Source: Trinickia fusca
GTDB taxonomy: Bacteria; Pseudomonadota; Gammaproteobacteria; Burkholderiales; Burkholderiaceae
Length of the DNA stretch: 64,000 bases
NCBI RefSeq assembly: GCF_003628145.1
Contig: NZ_RBZV01000007.1
Location: 62,001 to 126,000 of the forward strand
Reading direction: 5' to 3'
The number at the start of each line of letters is the position of its first letter. Positions within the stretch are counted from its first letter, which is position 1. The notes under the pieces were generated by a model, which saw nothing but the letters and a program-made list of their open reading frames with translations, had not been told where the DNA came from and did no database searches. The translations under genes and the position numbers were made by a program. Of the stretch, positions 45,509 through 55,510 are shown piece by piece.

Positions 45509-46387
45509 TCACCGCACAGCCGACGGCAGATATCCGAACCGCGCCCGGAAGCGTTCGGCAAAGCGCGCACTCGACTTATACCCACAGGCTTGCGCGATGT
45601 ACGGCATATTCCACGACGTGGTCTGCACGAGCATCATCGCGTGATGCATGCGGACATCGATCAGCAGATCCTCGAAGCGCAAGCGTTCGTTTGCAAGGCG
45701 TCGGCGGAGCGTCGCTTCGCTCATTGCCAGTGCGGGCCCGGCTTTCTGCGCCGTCCAGTGCTGTTCCGGTGCTTCGGCGATCAGGGTGCGCAAGCGCACG
45801 GAAATGTCGTGCAGCCCCGTTTGTCCGAAGAAGTGATGACCACGTTCCGCAAGCGCCGCGAGAAGGTCCATTAGCCGATACTGGAGCCGTTCGTCGCTTA
45901 CGCGCTGAACATCGATGCTGTCGAGAACGAGCCGCAGCGTCGACGCAAGGTCCTCGTCCAGCGGTATCACCCGGAAAGGACCGGGACGAAATTCGTCCAC
46001 CGGAGCAGACGGACGGCTACGGCGAAACGTGTCCAGCAGCGCTGTTGGGACTGTCAGGACAACGGAACGAAAGCGCTGCTCGTTGCCACCCGGTGTCTTC
46101 AGGACATCGGCACACGTGTTGGGTTCGACGAGCAAGAGCGACGAAGATGCGTCAACCGATATCCGGTTGACGCCATCATCAAGATCGAGCTGGCCCGCTG
46201 CAATGAGCACCACCGTCGCCTCATGGAACTGGAAGCGCGGCATGTACCGTGACTGCTCCAGACAGGGCTGCGCCAAGCTGCACAGACCGCGTCTCAGCAG
46301 CGGTGCACCGGAACGCAGTTGCCAATGCGTGCGGCAGTCGGTGTCCTCGCGCCCGGATTCCGCCGCGGCGGCTTGCAGTGAAACCAT
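45509..46387 (-). CDS. AraC-family transcriptional regulator
   Basis: This is a 292-aa protein with an AraC-like N-terminal ligand domain (about 35-180) and two helix-turn-helix units at the C-terminus (AGPALAMSEATLRRRLANER and IAQACGYKSSARFAERFRAR). The GYKSSARFAERFRARFGYLPS block is the AraC signature. It lies 24 bases after the stop of the YbhB-like gene on the same strand and may be co-transcribed with it. The target is unknown. Confidence 0.85.
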   Translation of the reverse strand: MVSLQAAAAESGREDTDCRTHWQLRSGAPLLRRGLCSLAQPCLEQSRYMPRFQFHEATVVLIAAGQLDLDDGVNRISVDASSSLLLVEPNTCADVLKTPGGNEQRFRSVVLTVPTALLDTFRRSRPSAPVDEFRPGPFRVIPLDEDLASTLRLVLDSIDVQRVSDERLQYRLMDLLAALAERGHHFFGQTGLHDISVRLRTLIAEAPEQHWTAQKAGPALAMSEATLRRRLANERLRFEDLLIDVRMHHAMMLVQTTSWNMPYIAQACGYKSSARFAERFRARFGYLPSAVR

Positions 46388-46411
46388 GCTCCAGTCCCGT
46401 GGGCTTGCCGT

Positions 46412-47047
46412 TCAGTCGAGCGAAATCGCGGGATTGAGGCTATAGCGCCCAGTCAGGCAGGCTTGCCCGAGCACCTGGGCCGACTCAAGCGCCGCGCGTA
46501 CATTCGCACCGCTCAGCGGACCCGTGACTTCGAGCGTCGGTGTGGCGAGTGCATATACCGTGAAGACGTAGCGGTGCACCAGCGCATCGTTCCACGGCGG
46601 GCACGGACCGTCGTAGCCGTAGTAGTCCCCTTTCATCTGTTCGTCGCTCGCGAACCAGCCGGTGTAGTCATTCATGGCGTGCCGCAATCCACCGGGAGCA
46701 ACCGGGCCAGATTTGCCGCGCGGCATCACCCCGTTCGAATGCGAACCGGCCGGAATTTCCGAGGTGTTAGCGGGAATGTCGAGCAGCAGCCAGTGGAAAA
46801 AGTCGACCCGCGGCAGCGTGGCCGGCACTTCTCGTCCGACTTGGTTCACGTCGTCGCCACGGCTCGGCACATCGGGATCGTGGCAGACCACGACGAACGA
46901 CTGCGCGCCTTCGGGCACGTCGCTCCAAGCGAGATGCGGATTTCGGTTCGACGACAGCGCAACGCGCGAGGTCGCATCTGGCACGGCAAACGCGAATTCG
47001 CCAGGGATCGTCTGGCCGTTCTGGAAGCTTTGGCTGGTGAGTTGCAT
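46412..47047 (-). CDS. YbhB/YbcL-family (PEBP-like) protein
   Basis: This is a 211-aa protein from the ATG 47045-47047 (MQLTSQSFQNGQTIPGEFAF); the frame is open further upstream but the added residues do not fit the family. It shows the PEBP fold marks HLAWSDVPEGAQSFVVVCHDPD, FFHWLLLDIPANTSEIP, GYDGPCPPWNDALVHRYVFTVYAL. These are cytoplasmic or periplasmic phosphatidylethanolamine-binding-like proteins of unclear role. No signal peptide is seen, so it should be cytoplasmic. Confidence 0.88.
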   Translation of the reverse strand: MQLTSQSFQNGQTIPGEFAFAVPDATSRVALSSNRNPHLAWSDVPEGAQSFVVVCHDPDVPSRGDDVNQVGREVPATLPRVDFFHWLLLDIPANTSEIPAGSHSNGVMPRGKSGPVAPGGLRHAMNDYTGWFASDEQMKGDYYGYDGPCPPWNDALVHRYVFTVYALATPTLEVTGPLSGANVRAALESAQVLGQACLTGRYSLNPAISLD

Positions 47048-47432
47048 GTGATTCTCGTCCTGCGAGTGGATGAAGGATTCGGTTGCGCACCTGTGTACGC
47101 GTTCCGGTATTGTAGGGACACAACGCACGAGAAGGTCATCAAATCCGATCAAATATTCGACTGAGCCAGTCAATTTGATTGGCGATGAGGGGTAGATAAA
47201 TTCGTAAAAAGCAAAAGCCATTGAGCGTTAGATCAAGGGCATCATAAATTGGGGTTGCATCAATCAAAAAAAGCTATGAAATCATTGGTTTGCGTCATGC
47301 ATGCCTTATGGTGAAACGAGAAGCAGGTGCCGAGCAGGCACACCCGATACCAATCTAACGTATTATGATAGGAATCGACATAGCACGATACGATGAGCCG
47401 TGCCAAGGTGCCGCAAATAAACGGGGAAGGAG
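47048..47432. other. Low-GC intergenic region
   Basis: No supported gene. It lies between the divergent YbhB-like gene and the 96-aa gene, is AT-richer than the core genes, and must hold both promoters. No tRNA, repeat or strong dyad was found. Confidence 0.5.
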
Positions 47433-47723
47433 ATGGCTGAAAAACTGTACAAGGTGTACGTGCAAACGCTGGATCGCCCGCACGTTTTGGAAATGATTGT
47501 CTCGGCAGACGGGAAGGAGTTGGCGGCGAACAAAGCGCTGAGCCATGTCAAAGAGGCGAACCCGACGAAAGGCCGTTCTCTCGAAGAGTCGCAAAAGAAC
47601 TCGGTTGTAATTGCGGTCAAAGCTGCCGGAAAGAGTGGTTGCATTGTAACTAACAAAATACCTGTTCTTGCGTTTGAGGAAATCGCTAAGTCCGTCAAGA
47701 AGAGGGGAAAAAATGAAGGGTGA
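47433..47723 (+). CDS. Small protein of unknown function
   Basis: This is a 96-aa basic soluble protein (MAEKLYKVYVQTLDRPHVLE...) preceded directly by ggggaaggag, a good SD though very close to the ATG. It has no signal peptide, no membrane segment, and a Lys-rich C-terminus (KSVKKRGKNEG). Codon use is AT-richer than the core genes. It lies in the accessory block and has no recognised relatives. Confidence 0.6.
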   Translation: MAEKLYKVYVQTLDRPHVLEMIVSADGKELAANKALSHVKEANPTKGRSLEESQKNSVVIAVKAAGKSGCIVTNKIPVLAFEEIAKSVKKRGKNEG

Positions 47724-48168
47724 GATTTATTTAGTGGATGTCGCTCTATTTGGTCGGTTGGCAGCGGGGAATAGCTTACTACCTTAATTTTTAGTTTGTG
47801 CCTGCGCATCGAGATTGCTTCGCGACATTTTCTTGCGAGATTTTTTATGTTAAGCGCTATCAGTCTTCCAATTCTCGCAAGCTTCGCAGAGCGCCACTGG
47901 CGCTGTCACGCAGAAAGTGCGGCGCATCAAAATTAACTGCGCTGGTAACAGTGACGATAAATGAAGGATTTGTAGCATAAGCATACGAAAATAAACCCGC
48001 AGACTGGGATGTGGTCTTGGCAATAAGGAAAACTGAAATGCAATAACGATTGCTCAATTGTTGCCCGGTGCTAGGCGTAGACGCATGAAAGTTCCGGTTA
48101 AGGAAAAAGGTCGATGTGTCCCGGCTACCGGGGCGAACTTGACGCCCCAGCGCAAAGATGTAAGCGGA
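47724..48168. other. Low-GC intergenic region
   Basis: No supported gene. Short frames on both strands lack ribosome sites or use non-ATG starts. The base composition is foreign compared with the core. It lies at the 3' end of the minus-strand 441-aa gene and the 3' end of the 96-aa gene, so it is a convergent spacer; no clear terminator hairpin is visible. Confidence 0.5.
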
Positions 48169-49494
48169 CTATCTAAGGAAGTTGTCGTAATCGGCGCGGA
48201 CCCCGTTCGGAACGCTTGCAGGATCGATAAAGCCAAGCGCCGCTTTGAACCGTGTGCGACAAGCGGTGACGCTGCCTACACGTCGACCAAGCACGTTGCC
48301 ATTCGATGTGGCGAGTCGAATCATTGTCGCGATTTCACGCGGCGAAAACGCCCGAATCATGCTTTGATAGTTGCTTTCGGCAGCCCAGCACACCCCGTAT
48401 CCGTTGCCGATATAGCAGCATACAATCGTCTCAACAAATTGCTCCTGTGCAGTCTCCGGCACTGCACCCTGCTGCGATAGCTCGTGAAGTCGTTCGGCAA
48501 ACGGAGGTTCGTTGTAGAAGTTGTTCATGCCGTTATGAACATTCCACAGCCGGTCGATCGCCTTGACAAAGACCGTGTGCTGCTCAGATTCGTTCAGCAG
48601 CGTTAGTAGGCCAAGCTTCTCGAAGAACTGCAGCGACGCAGTGTGTCGGGGTTCGTCACCTTTCGCGGCATACTCACTGTGACGATTGATTAAATCCGAC
48701 CGCACGGCAGCAGTGAAACCTGCTTTGAGCGCATTACAGACGTCGAGCGAATTGAGACGAGGAGGTTCCGGAGTGTTCGGGTCGCAGTAGATACCGTGTG
48801 CCATGCCAACAAGCATCTGCCGCTGCGCGTCGTGCGTTGCGCTCAGGCGTTCGACCCAAACAGTAAGCTGCGTTCCGTTGAAGCGAGCGCCCTTGACTGC
48901 AGAAATGAATGCGCTAATGTCCACGCCCTTTGGTGACGAGGCGTCAGCCAGCGCATACCGTACACACCGATTAAGGAATGTCGTAAATTCACGATCGTTT
49001 ACCGTACCGAGCGTCGGGTGGGCAGCCGAAAAGTTGTTCCTCACGTCCCTGCACTGGTCAAGGAAAAAGAATCCGTCTTCGTCGACCAAGTTCAACTTCA
49101 AGCATAGCTCCAATAGCTTGCTATCTTGGAGTTCAAGCAAATGCTTTTCTTCGAAGTCGCTCTGGACAATCTGCGCGACGATAGGGAGACCGAAATTCCG
49201 AACCTTCGCTCGAAGCTGAAGAATGGCGGCATTCCATATATAGTTCATTGCCCCGTCGAACAGCCCGGTACTGACTGCAACGCACATTCTCGCAACCAGT
49301 TCTCCACGTAACGGGGCGGGAATTTCTTTTAATTCTCGGGGTAAATCCCTCCATGCATAGCTGATTTCCTCATCGCTGGCCAACACCGTTCGTGGAATGC
49401 CTAGCGCGGTCGTGAGCGCGGACAATCCGGGTAGAATCGTATCGGGGAGCGCCGGCAACAGAGGTGCTGGCGGTTGAGGGACTAGTGCTGTCAT
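48169..49494 (-). CDS. Unknown 441-aa protein with R-x6-H (HEPN-like) motif
   Basis: This is a 441-aa protein from the ATG 49492-49494 with AGGAGACC upstream. It has a Pro-rich start (VPQPPAPLLPALP), then two or three helical blocks without membrane segments. At residues 150-160 it reads DVRNNFSAAHP, that is Arg152-x6-His159. This spacing and the RN...H context resemble the catalytic motif of HEPN RNases found in toxin-antitoxin and abortive-infection systems. No second motif or nucleotide-binding site was found. It lies alone in an accessory block next to a decayed transposase. The HEPN link is tentative. Confidence 0.7.
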   Translation of the reverse strand: MTALVPQPPAPLLPALPDTILPGLSALTTALGIPRTVLASDEEISYAWRDLPRELKEIPAPLRGELVARMCVAVSTGLFDGAMNYIWNAAILQLRAKVRNFGLPIVAQIVQSDFEEKHLLELQDSKLLELCLKLNLVDEDGFFFLDQCRDVRNNFSAAHPTLGTVNDREFTTFLNRCVRYALADASSPKGVDISAFISAVKGARFNGTQLTVWVERLSATHDAQRQMLVGMAHGIYCDPNTPEPPRLNSLDVCNALKAGFTAAVRSDLINRHSEYAAKGDEPRHTASLQFFEKLGLLTLLNESEQHTVFVKAIDRLWNVHNGMNNFYNEPPFAERLHELSQQGAVPETAQEQFVETIVCCYIGNGYGVCWAAESNYQSMIRAFSPREIATMIRLATSNGNVLGRRVGSVTACRTRFKAALGFIDPASVPNGVRADYDNFLR

Positions 49495-49944
49495 ATTCTG
49501 GTCTCCTATGACGTTCCGTCAGGGTTTTGATGATTATTCCACAGTATGGCACCAAAATCACAACGTTCCTCTTGACCAGCCCCTGTTGATAGAGGTAGCC
49601 AAAACGTATGTCGGACGCAACGGCTTCGAGGAGTGGGGAAATTCCTTAAATTTGCCGCTTGTTGGGACATATGCTTCCCAAAAAATCGGTATAGGTAGGC
49701 GGAGTCGGACGAAAAGCGAGAGGCAGACAAGATCAACCTTTATCGCGCTATCGGGTGATACCCGATATTCTTTGGCCGCTCCAAGTCCCCTGGTTTCAAT
49801 ATCACACGTATGGCTCACCAACTACAAAAACAAGGAGCCGATATAGAAAACAACCATACACACAGCAAAATCGGGGCTGCGGCCTCGCCATTCAAGAAAC
49901 AGGCTGGGCAATTCGGCTATGACGGCAACCAGGGGGGCGAGACA
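49495..49944. other. Accessory spacer between the 441-aa gene and the transposase remnant
   Basis: No confident gene. A minus-strand frame at 49558-49821 opens at a TTG (xVSHTCDIETRGLGAAKEYR) and could be a small or truncated gene just upstream of the 441-aa gene, but it has no clear SD. A plus-strand frame at 49508-49846 overlaps it. The promoter of the 441-aa gene must lie here. Confidence 0.4.
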
Positions 49945-50674
49945 GGTGTGTTGACTTTTTGTCGGGTTGCGAAGCAGCAGCCAGCGGGCCTTCCTGCATG
50001 AACCGGTTCGCTTGGTCCGCACGTATCCGGTCGACGAATTCCCGGCAGTATTTGGCGATCACATCGAACAGATCGTAGACGATGCGGACATTGGGACAAT
50101 GCGCCTATATCTCCAGATCGAAGGCCGTGTTCATGTCCGTCGTGGTTGCCTCGATGCGTGCGCAGCGGTGCTAACCCAGTTCGTCGAAGAAGGGGCGCAC
50201 TGCCTCACGGCTGCGGCCTTCGCCGATCCACTGCACGTGGCGTGTGTTGGCGATCACCGTTGTATAGCAATGGCCCTTGTACGGAGAAAACTCTGCCACT
50301 ATCAAATGGCGCGGTTCAGGCATCGGCAAGGCATCCGGCTGCTGGCAAACGTGAGCAATCGGCAGCTTATCGCACCTGCGCCCGACGAAGCGCGCGGAGA
50401 TCGGCGCGTGGCGTTCCTGCCAGCGCGCTCGCTCCATGCGCGGGCCGCAGGCGGCGCACCGAACTCGCCGCAAACGCAAGCGCAGCCATACTGCATTCCC
50501 CAGCATCGACAAATCGCGGATCGTACGCCAGCCTTGGTCGTGTACGCCCTCGCTGTTTGAACCGCAGCCCGAGCACCGCGCTGGCTGCGCCTCGTCGGGC
50601 AACGACGTGATGTGTGTCGCGCCGCGCTCGCGTTCAACTTTGAAGGCAGTAAGGCCTTCCCAGAAAAGGTTCTG
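49945..50674 (-). pseudogene. Decayed ISL3-family transposase
   Basis: The minus-strand frame from 50674 gives an ISL3-type N-terminus: zinc-finger CSGCG and CAACG pairs, VHDQGWRTIRDLSMLG, then YKGHCYTTVIANTRHVQWIGEGRSREAVRPFFDELG. A TAG at 50168-50170 interrupts it, but the same frame goes on (ATTTDMNTAFDLEI), meets a second stop near 50103, and resumes with AHCPNVRIVYDLFDVIAKYC. A frameshift near 49990 follows (ARWLLLRN in another frame), after which homology ends. The ends of the element and its inverted repeats are not visible. Confidence 0.8.
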
Positions 50675-50722
50675 TCACTGCGTCCCTTTTGGGCCTGTCT
50701 TCCCGTGAATCCGCGAAGAACC

Positions 50723-50752
50723 AAAAAAAACCGCGACAACTCGTTGTCGCGG
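50723..50752 (-). terminator. Rho-independent terminator of the POT transporter gene
   Basis: A 9-bp stem (ccgcgacaa 50731-50739 with ttgtcgcgg 50744-50752) with a 4-base loop is followed on the minus strand by eight T (50730 down to 50723). It lies 43 bases past the transporter stop. Confidence 0.92.
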
Positions 50753-50794
50753 GGCGCTTGTCGATATCGACGGCGCTAAGCCGTCACACCAGCC

Positions 50795-52303
50795 TTATTC
50801 GGTGGCCAACACACTCTGGGCCGTAGCACTCTCTTCAACGCAACGCCGATGCTCGTTCGACAGCTTGCGCATGTACGGCAGCAACAGCAACGACACGACG
50901 GCGCCGGCCGTAGCGAGCCAGCCAAGCTCAGCAAACAGCTTCGTATAAAGCGGCAGCGATTCCACCGCGCTGAGATTGCCCGACGGCAATTGCGCAAGAT
51001 TCGCTACAACGCTGCCCAAATACTGCGACACACCCGTAGCGACAAAATACGCCCCCATCATGAAACCGCCCATGCGAGCCGGAATATAGCGAGCCACCAT
51101 CGCCAGGCCAAGACCGCTCACGAGCAATTCACCTAGCGAGTTCAAGCCATAACCGCCCACCATGAACCATGACGACACACGGCCATCCACGGCATAGCGC
51201 CCACCCACCGCATAGATAAAGAACCCGACCGCCACCGCAACGAAACCCAACGCGAACTTCGCAGCCACGCTGAGGTCGCCTCTACCGCGCGCGAGCCGCG
51301 TGTAGAGAAATGCGAGCACCGGGCTCAGCATCATGATCCAGATCGGATTGAGTGCTTGAAACTGAGCCGCACTCCACGTGAACAGTTGGACACCGAACAG
51401 CGAGAACACCGGATCGACATTGCGCAGCGCGAACAATGTCAGCGACGTCGACTGCTGCTGATAGAAGATGAAGAACAGGATCGATTGCGCGACGAGCACG
51501 AGCGCGGCGATGAGGCCTGCGCGCTCCGACCGGTCGCACTTCGCGAGCATGTAGCCGAAAATGACGAGGATCGCGACCGCGGCGGCGTAGACGCACGCAA
51601 CCGCAAGCGCCTTGTGACCCAGAATGAACATCGTCGCAAGCCCCAATACGGCACCGCCTGCGATCACGGCGACCACGCGCGACCAAACGATCGGCTCGTT
51701 GTCGGGGGGCGTACCCACATGCATCAGCGAGCGATAGCGCAAGAGGAAGTTGAGCACGCCGAGCATCATGCCCGCGGCGCACACGGCGAATGCGGTGTGC
51801 CAGCCCCAGTGATCCTTGATCCAAGGCGTCGCGAGCATCGAGATCGTCGAGCCGATGTTGACGGCCATGTAGTAGATCGTGAAGGCGCTATCGATGCGGG
51901 CATCGTCGCCCTCATAGATGCGGCGCACGAGGTTGGCCGAGTTGGCCTTGAACAGCCCGTTGCCGACGACGATCACGCCGAGCGCCACGTACATGAACGA
52001 AAGGCTGTCGTTAGGCAGTGCGAGCATGGCATAGCCGATCGAGAGCACGATCGCACCGAACAGCATCGTGCGACGTGAGCCCAACACCTTGTCGCCGATC
52101 CAGCCGCCGACCGAGGGCGCTGTGTAGACGAGCGCGGTAAAGGCGCCCCACGTCAGGTTGGCGCGCGCGTCGCTGAATCCGACACGCTCGACCATGAACA
52201 GCACGAGCAGCGCCGCCATGCCGTAATAGCCGAACCGCTCCCACATTTCGATCAAAAAGATCGTGGTGAACGATCTTCGTTGCGACGATACCGATGTGTT
52301 CAT
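50795..52303 (-). CDS. dtpA: POT/PTR2-family peptide:H+ symporter
   Basis: This is a 502-aa, 12-14-helix transporter. The proton-coupling motif ExxERFGYYG is seen as EMWERFGYYGMAALLVLF in helix 1, followed by TALVYTAPSVGGWIGDKVLG, the PTR2 signature region IGSTISMLATPWI, and NSLGELLVSGLGLAM in helix 10. It takes up di- and tripeptides. It is divergent from an opp-like operon, giving two peptide-uptake routes side by side. The symbol is by family; the exact dtp paralogue is not certain. Confidence 0.88.
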   Translation of the reverse strand: MNTSVSSQRRSFTTIFLIEMWERFGYYGMAALLVLFMVERVGFSDARANLTWGAFTALVYTAPSVGGWIGDKVLGSRRTMLFGAIVLSIGYAMLALPNDSLSFMYVALGVIVVGNGLFKANSANLVRRIYEGDDARIDSAFTIYYMAVNIGSTISMLATPWIKDHWGWHTAFAVCAAGMMLGVLNFLLRYRSLMHVGTPPDNEPIVWSRVVAVIAGGAVLGLATMFILGHKALAVACVYAAAVAILVIFGYMLAKCDRSERAGLIAALVLVAQSILFFIFYQQQSTSLTLFALRNVDPVFSLFGVQLFTWSAAQFQALNPIWIMMLSPVLAFLYTRLARGRGDLSVAAKFALGFVAVAVGFFIYAVGGRYAVDGRVSSWFMVGGYGLNSLGELLVSGLGLAMVARYIPARMGGFMMGAYFVATGVSQYLGSVVANLAQLPSGNLSAVESLPLYTKLFAELGWLATAGAVVSLLLLPYMRKLSNEHRRCVEESATAQSVLATE

Positions 52304-52939
52304 CTAGTACTTCTCCCAATTGTTGAAAGACTGCCGCCGGGCGTTGTGCGCGCGGCTGAGCAGGCCGAACAACGACGTTGGCGCGGGTAGCGCGCATGAT
52401 ACGCGTGAAGAACCGGGCCACTGTCACCAATCGCATGCATGACAGAGACACAAAAATAATGCCGCGCGCGATTTTCTCCGCTAGAAAACCAGGCGTCACT
52501 CAGGGGATGCCCCAGGGTCCAGAAAATTGCTTTAAATGGTTGTGAACGAATGATTTTATGGTTTTCACGCGAAGTGAATATATCTTTTATAAGTTGATCT
52601 GGCGCTTTAATAGAAATCGATCGTGACGATACCACTACGTCTACCCGTGTCGGAGCGTGAAATCGAATCACCACGTGGCATTCGGCGCCAGCCGACCATA
52701 AAGTTCGGGGAACCAAGTAATCACGAGGTGACGATCGAAAAACGGCCTACTGGGCTAGCCCGAAACACTCGTCCAATCACATGCGCCGCATCGATCCCGA
52801 CAAGCGTTTCAGTGCGTCCGAGGGCATTAAATCCCCTCCCATTCTTGCTAGCTGCACACAAAAATAGGCTCGTGTTTTGATGCGGCATGCAATTTACCGG
52901 TTGCATCGTCGTCACAATCCATTCGCCATTCCTAAACCC
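52304..52939. other. Divergent intergenic region between POT and oppA genes
   Basis: At 636 bases this is the longest gene-free stretch in the window. Frames of 80-130 codons on both strands have no ribosome site, no family match and codon use unlike genes. It contains AT-rich parts at 52540-52620. It should hold both promoters and any shared regulator site; no strong dyad was found. Confidence 0.55.
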
Positions 52940-54556
52940 ATGAAAGCCACCCACATTCTTGCGGCGGCGCTGACGGCGCTCGCCTGTGCCTGCACCGTTC
53001 CCGCCCTGGCCGTCGACATTCCCTCCAACGTCAGTCTCGCGCCCGTTCAGGAATTGACTCGGCAGGTGCCGGGCGAAGTCGAATCGCTCGACCCCGCGCA
53101 TATCGAATCGTGGACCGGCAATACGATTGGGCTCGACCTGTTCGAAGGGCTGACGCGCATCGATGCGACCGGCAGGATCGTGCCTGGCGTTGCGCAGTCA
53201 TGGACGCGTACGGCACCCGATACCTGGGTCTTCAAGCTGCGCGGCGATTCCAAGTGGAGCAACGGGCAGCCTGTGACGGCGGCTGATTTCGTCTATGCGT
53301 GGCAGCGCGTCGTCGATCCGAAAACGGGCTCGAAATATACCGTGCTCGTCGAATTCGTCAAGAACGGCAAGGCGATCGTGGCCGGCAAGCTTCCGCCTTC
53401 CAGCCTTGGCGTACGCGCGATCGACGCGCGCACGCTCGAAGTGAAGACAGAGGTGGCCGCTGCATTCTTTCCCGAGCTCGCCGCAATGGCGACGATGGCG
53501 CCCGTCAACAAGGACGCGGTCGTCAAGGGCGGCGACGAGTGGACCCGCCCGCACAAGCTCGTCAGCAACGGGGCCTTCACGCTGGCTGACTGGCAGCCGA
53601 ACAACCATGTCGTGCTGGTCAAGAACGGCGACTATTGGAATGCACGAAGCGTCGCGATTTCACGGGTGACTTACATACCGATCGAGGACGACGAAACGGC
53701 CATGCGCATGTATCAGGCCGGTCAGTTCGACTACACGTACCAGATTCCGTCGGGCATCTACAACCTCGTTGCGAGGCAGTTCGGCGGCGAGCTGCGCACG
53801 GGGCTGCAAATCGCGACCTACTATTACAGCTTGAACAACGATGATCCCCTGTTCAAAGATCGACGTGTCCGCCAGGCGCTGTCGATGGTGCTGGATCGCG
53901 ACTTGCTGACCTCGAAGTTGCTGCAGTCGGGCGAGCTGCCGATGTACGGCCTGATCTCGAAGGGCACCAAAGGGGCGGCGCCGTTCGTGCCGGAATGGGC
54001 AAGCTGGCCGATGGGCAAGCGTGTCGAATACGCACGCAATCTGATGAAGGAGGCCGGCTATTCCGACGCCAAGCCGCTTACGTTCACGCTGACCTACAAC
54101 ACGAACGACCTGCACAAGAAGGTGGCGCTGTTCGCGGTTTCCGAATGGCACACGAAGCTCGGCGTGAACGTGAAGCTCGAGAACGTCGAATACAAAGTGC
54201 TGCTCAAGGAGCGACACGAAGGCAAGGTACAGGCCTCGCGCGACGGCTGGTTCGTCGACTTCAACGACGCGATGTCGTACTTCGATCTGCTGCGTTGCGG
54301 CGGCATCCAGAACGATCAGCACTACTGCAACCCGAAAGTGGATGCGCTGATGGGTGAAGCCAATCGCCAGCTCGACGACGGCAAGCGCGCCGCGCTGCTG
54401 ACGCAGGCCCACGAGCTCGCGATGCGCGACTACCCGATGATCCCGCTCTTCCAGTATTCGGCGGACCGGCTGGTCAAGCCGTACGTTGGCGGCTATACGC
54501 TGACCAACTACGTCGATCAGCGCGCGTCGCAAGACATGTACATCATCAAGCACTGA
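52940..54556 (+). CDS. oppA: Oligopeptide ABC transporter substrate-binding protein
   Basis: This is a 538-aa SBP_bac_5 protein from the ATG at 52940, which gives a proper signal peptide (MKATHILAAALTALACACTVPALA-V); the in-frame start at 52877 adds a basic leader that does not fit. Family marks are EVESLDPAHIESWTGNTIGL, LFEGLTRIDATGRIVPGVAQSW in pieces, WSNGQPVTAADFVYAWQRVVDP and KDRRVRQALSMVLDRD. It binds oligopeptides in the periplasm and hands them to OppBC. It is the first gene of oppABCDF. Confidence 0.92.
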   Translation: MKATHILAAALTALACACTVPALAVDIPSNVSLAPVQELTRQVPGEVESLDPAHIESWTGNTIGLDLFEGLTRIDATGRIVPGVAQSWTRTAPDTWVFKLRGDSKWSNGQPVTAADFVYAWQRVVDPKTGSKYTVLVEFVKNGKAIVAGKLPPSSLGVRAIDARTLEVKTEVAAAFFPELAAMATMAPVNKDAVVKGGDEWTRPHKLVSNGAFTLADWQPNNHVVLVKNGDYWNARSVAISRVTYIPIEDDETAMRMYQAGQFDYTYQIPSGIYNLVARQFGGELRTGLQIATYYYSLNNDDPLFKDRRVRQALSMVLDRDLLTSKLLQSGELPMYGLISKGTKGAAPFVPEWASWPMGKRVEYARNLMKEAGYSDAKPLTFTLTYNTNDLHKKVALFAVSEWHTKLGVNVKLENVEYKVLLKERHEGKVQASRDGWFVDFNDAMSYFDLLRCGGIQNDQHYCNPKVDALMGEANRQLDDGKRAALLTQAHELAMRDYPMIPLFQYSADRLVKPYVGGYTLTNYVDQRASQDMYIIKH

Positions 54557-54569
54557 GCGCGAGGACGCG

Positions 54570-55508
54570 ATGCTGGCTTATACGCTACGGCGCACATTGT
54601 GGGCAATCCCCACGATCGTCGGCGTCATCACCGTCTGCTATCTGCTGCTGCATCTGACACCAGGTGGCCCGTTCGATTCGGAGAAGCAGCTATCCGCTGC
54701 GGCACTCGCCAATCTCGATGCGAAGTATCACTTGAATGCACCGCTCTGGCGCCAGTACCTGCTGTACCTGTGGGCGCTGCTGCACGGCGATCTCGGGGCG
54801 TCCTATCGCTACGTCGACTGGACCGTCAACGATCTCGTCGCCAAGGCGCTGCCTGTGAGCCTCGGCGTGGGCGGCGTGTCGGTGCCGATCTCACTCGTGC
54901 TGGGCGTGTTGCTCGGTGTGGTCGCAGCGGTCCGGCGCGACAGCATCGTGGACCGCTTCGTCATGCTGCTCGGCAACGTCGGCAATGTCGTGCCGCCGTT
55001 CGTGCTGGGGCCCGTGCTCGTGTGGGTGTTCGCGATTCTGCTCAAGGCGGGCAATGGCCACGGCTGGCTGCCCGCCGGCGGTTGGGGCGAGGGCGGCTGG
55101 CGCTATCGCGTGCTGCCCATCGCGTTGCTCGTCATCATCAACGTCTCGACGATCGGGCGCGTGATGCGCGCCAGCATGATCGAAGTGCTCTCGAGCAACT
55201 TCATTCGTACGGCACGCGCCAAGGGCCTGCCGGGGCATGTGATCGTGGTGCGCCACGCGTTGAAGCCCGCGCTGATGCCGGTCGTGTCGTTGCTAGGCAC
55301 GATCGCGATCTCGTCGGTCACCTCCGCGATCGTCACCGAATCGGTGTTCTCGCTGCCGGGCCTCGGGCAGCTAGTCGTCAACGGCGCGATCAACCGCGAT
55401 TACACGCTTGTGCTGGGCCTCGTCGTGCTCACGACGGTCGTCGCCGTTTTGTTCAACCTGCTCGTCGACCTCGCCTACGCGTTGCTCGACCCACGCATCC
55501 GTTACTGA
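54570..55508 (+). CDS. oppB: Oligopeptide ABC transporter permease OppB
   Basis: This is a 312-aa six-helix permease with the start MLAYTLRRTLWAIPTIVGVI typical of OppB. The EAA-type loop is near 205-225 (IRTARAKGLPGHVIVVRHAL), where the ATPase docks. The gene starts 13 bases after oppA and ends 2 bases before oppC. It pairs with OppC to form the membrane channel. Confidence 0.92.
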   Translation: MLAYTLRRTLWAIPTIVGVITVCYLLLHLTPGGPFDSEKQLSAAALANLDAKYHLNAPLWRQYLLYLWALLHGDLGASYRYVDWTVNDLVAKALPVSLGVGGVSVPISLVLGVLLGVVAAVRRDSIVDRFVMLLGNVGNVVPPFVLGPVLVWVFAILLKAGNGHGWLPAGGWGEGGWRYRVLPIALLVIINVSTIGRVMRASMIEVLSSNFIRTARAKGLPGHVIVVRHALKPALMPVVSLLGTIAISSVTSAIVTESVFSLPGLGQLVVNGAINRDYTLVLGLVVLTTVVAVLFNLLVDLAYALLDPRIRY

Positions 55509-55510
55509 TC

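Noticed and set aside
47160-48168. Possible tRNA or phage attachment site in the low-GC block
   Set aside because: I looked for a cloverleaf, CCA end, direct att-like repeats and integrase; none was found.
49508-49846. Plus-strand frame of 112 codons
   Set aside because: No SD, no family, and it covers the probable promoter of the minus-strand 441-aa gene.
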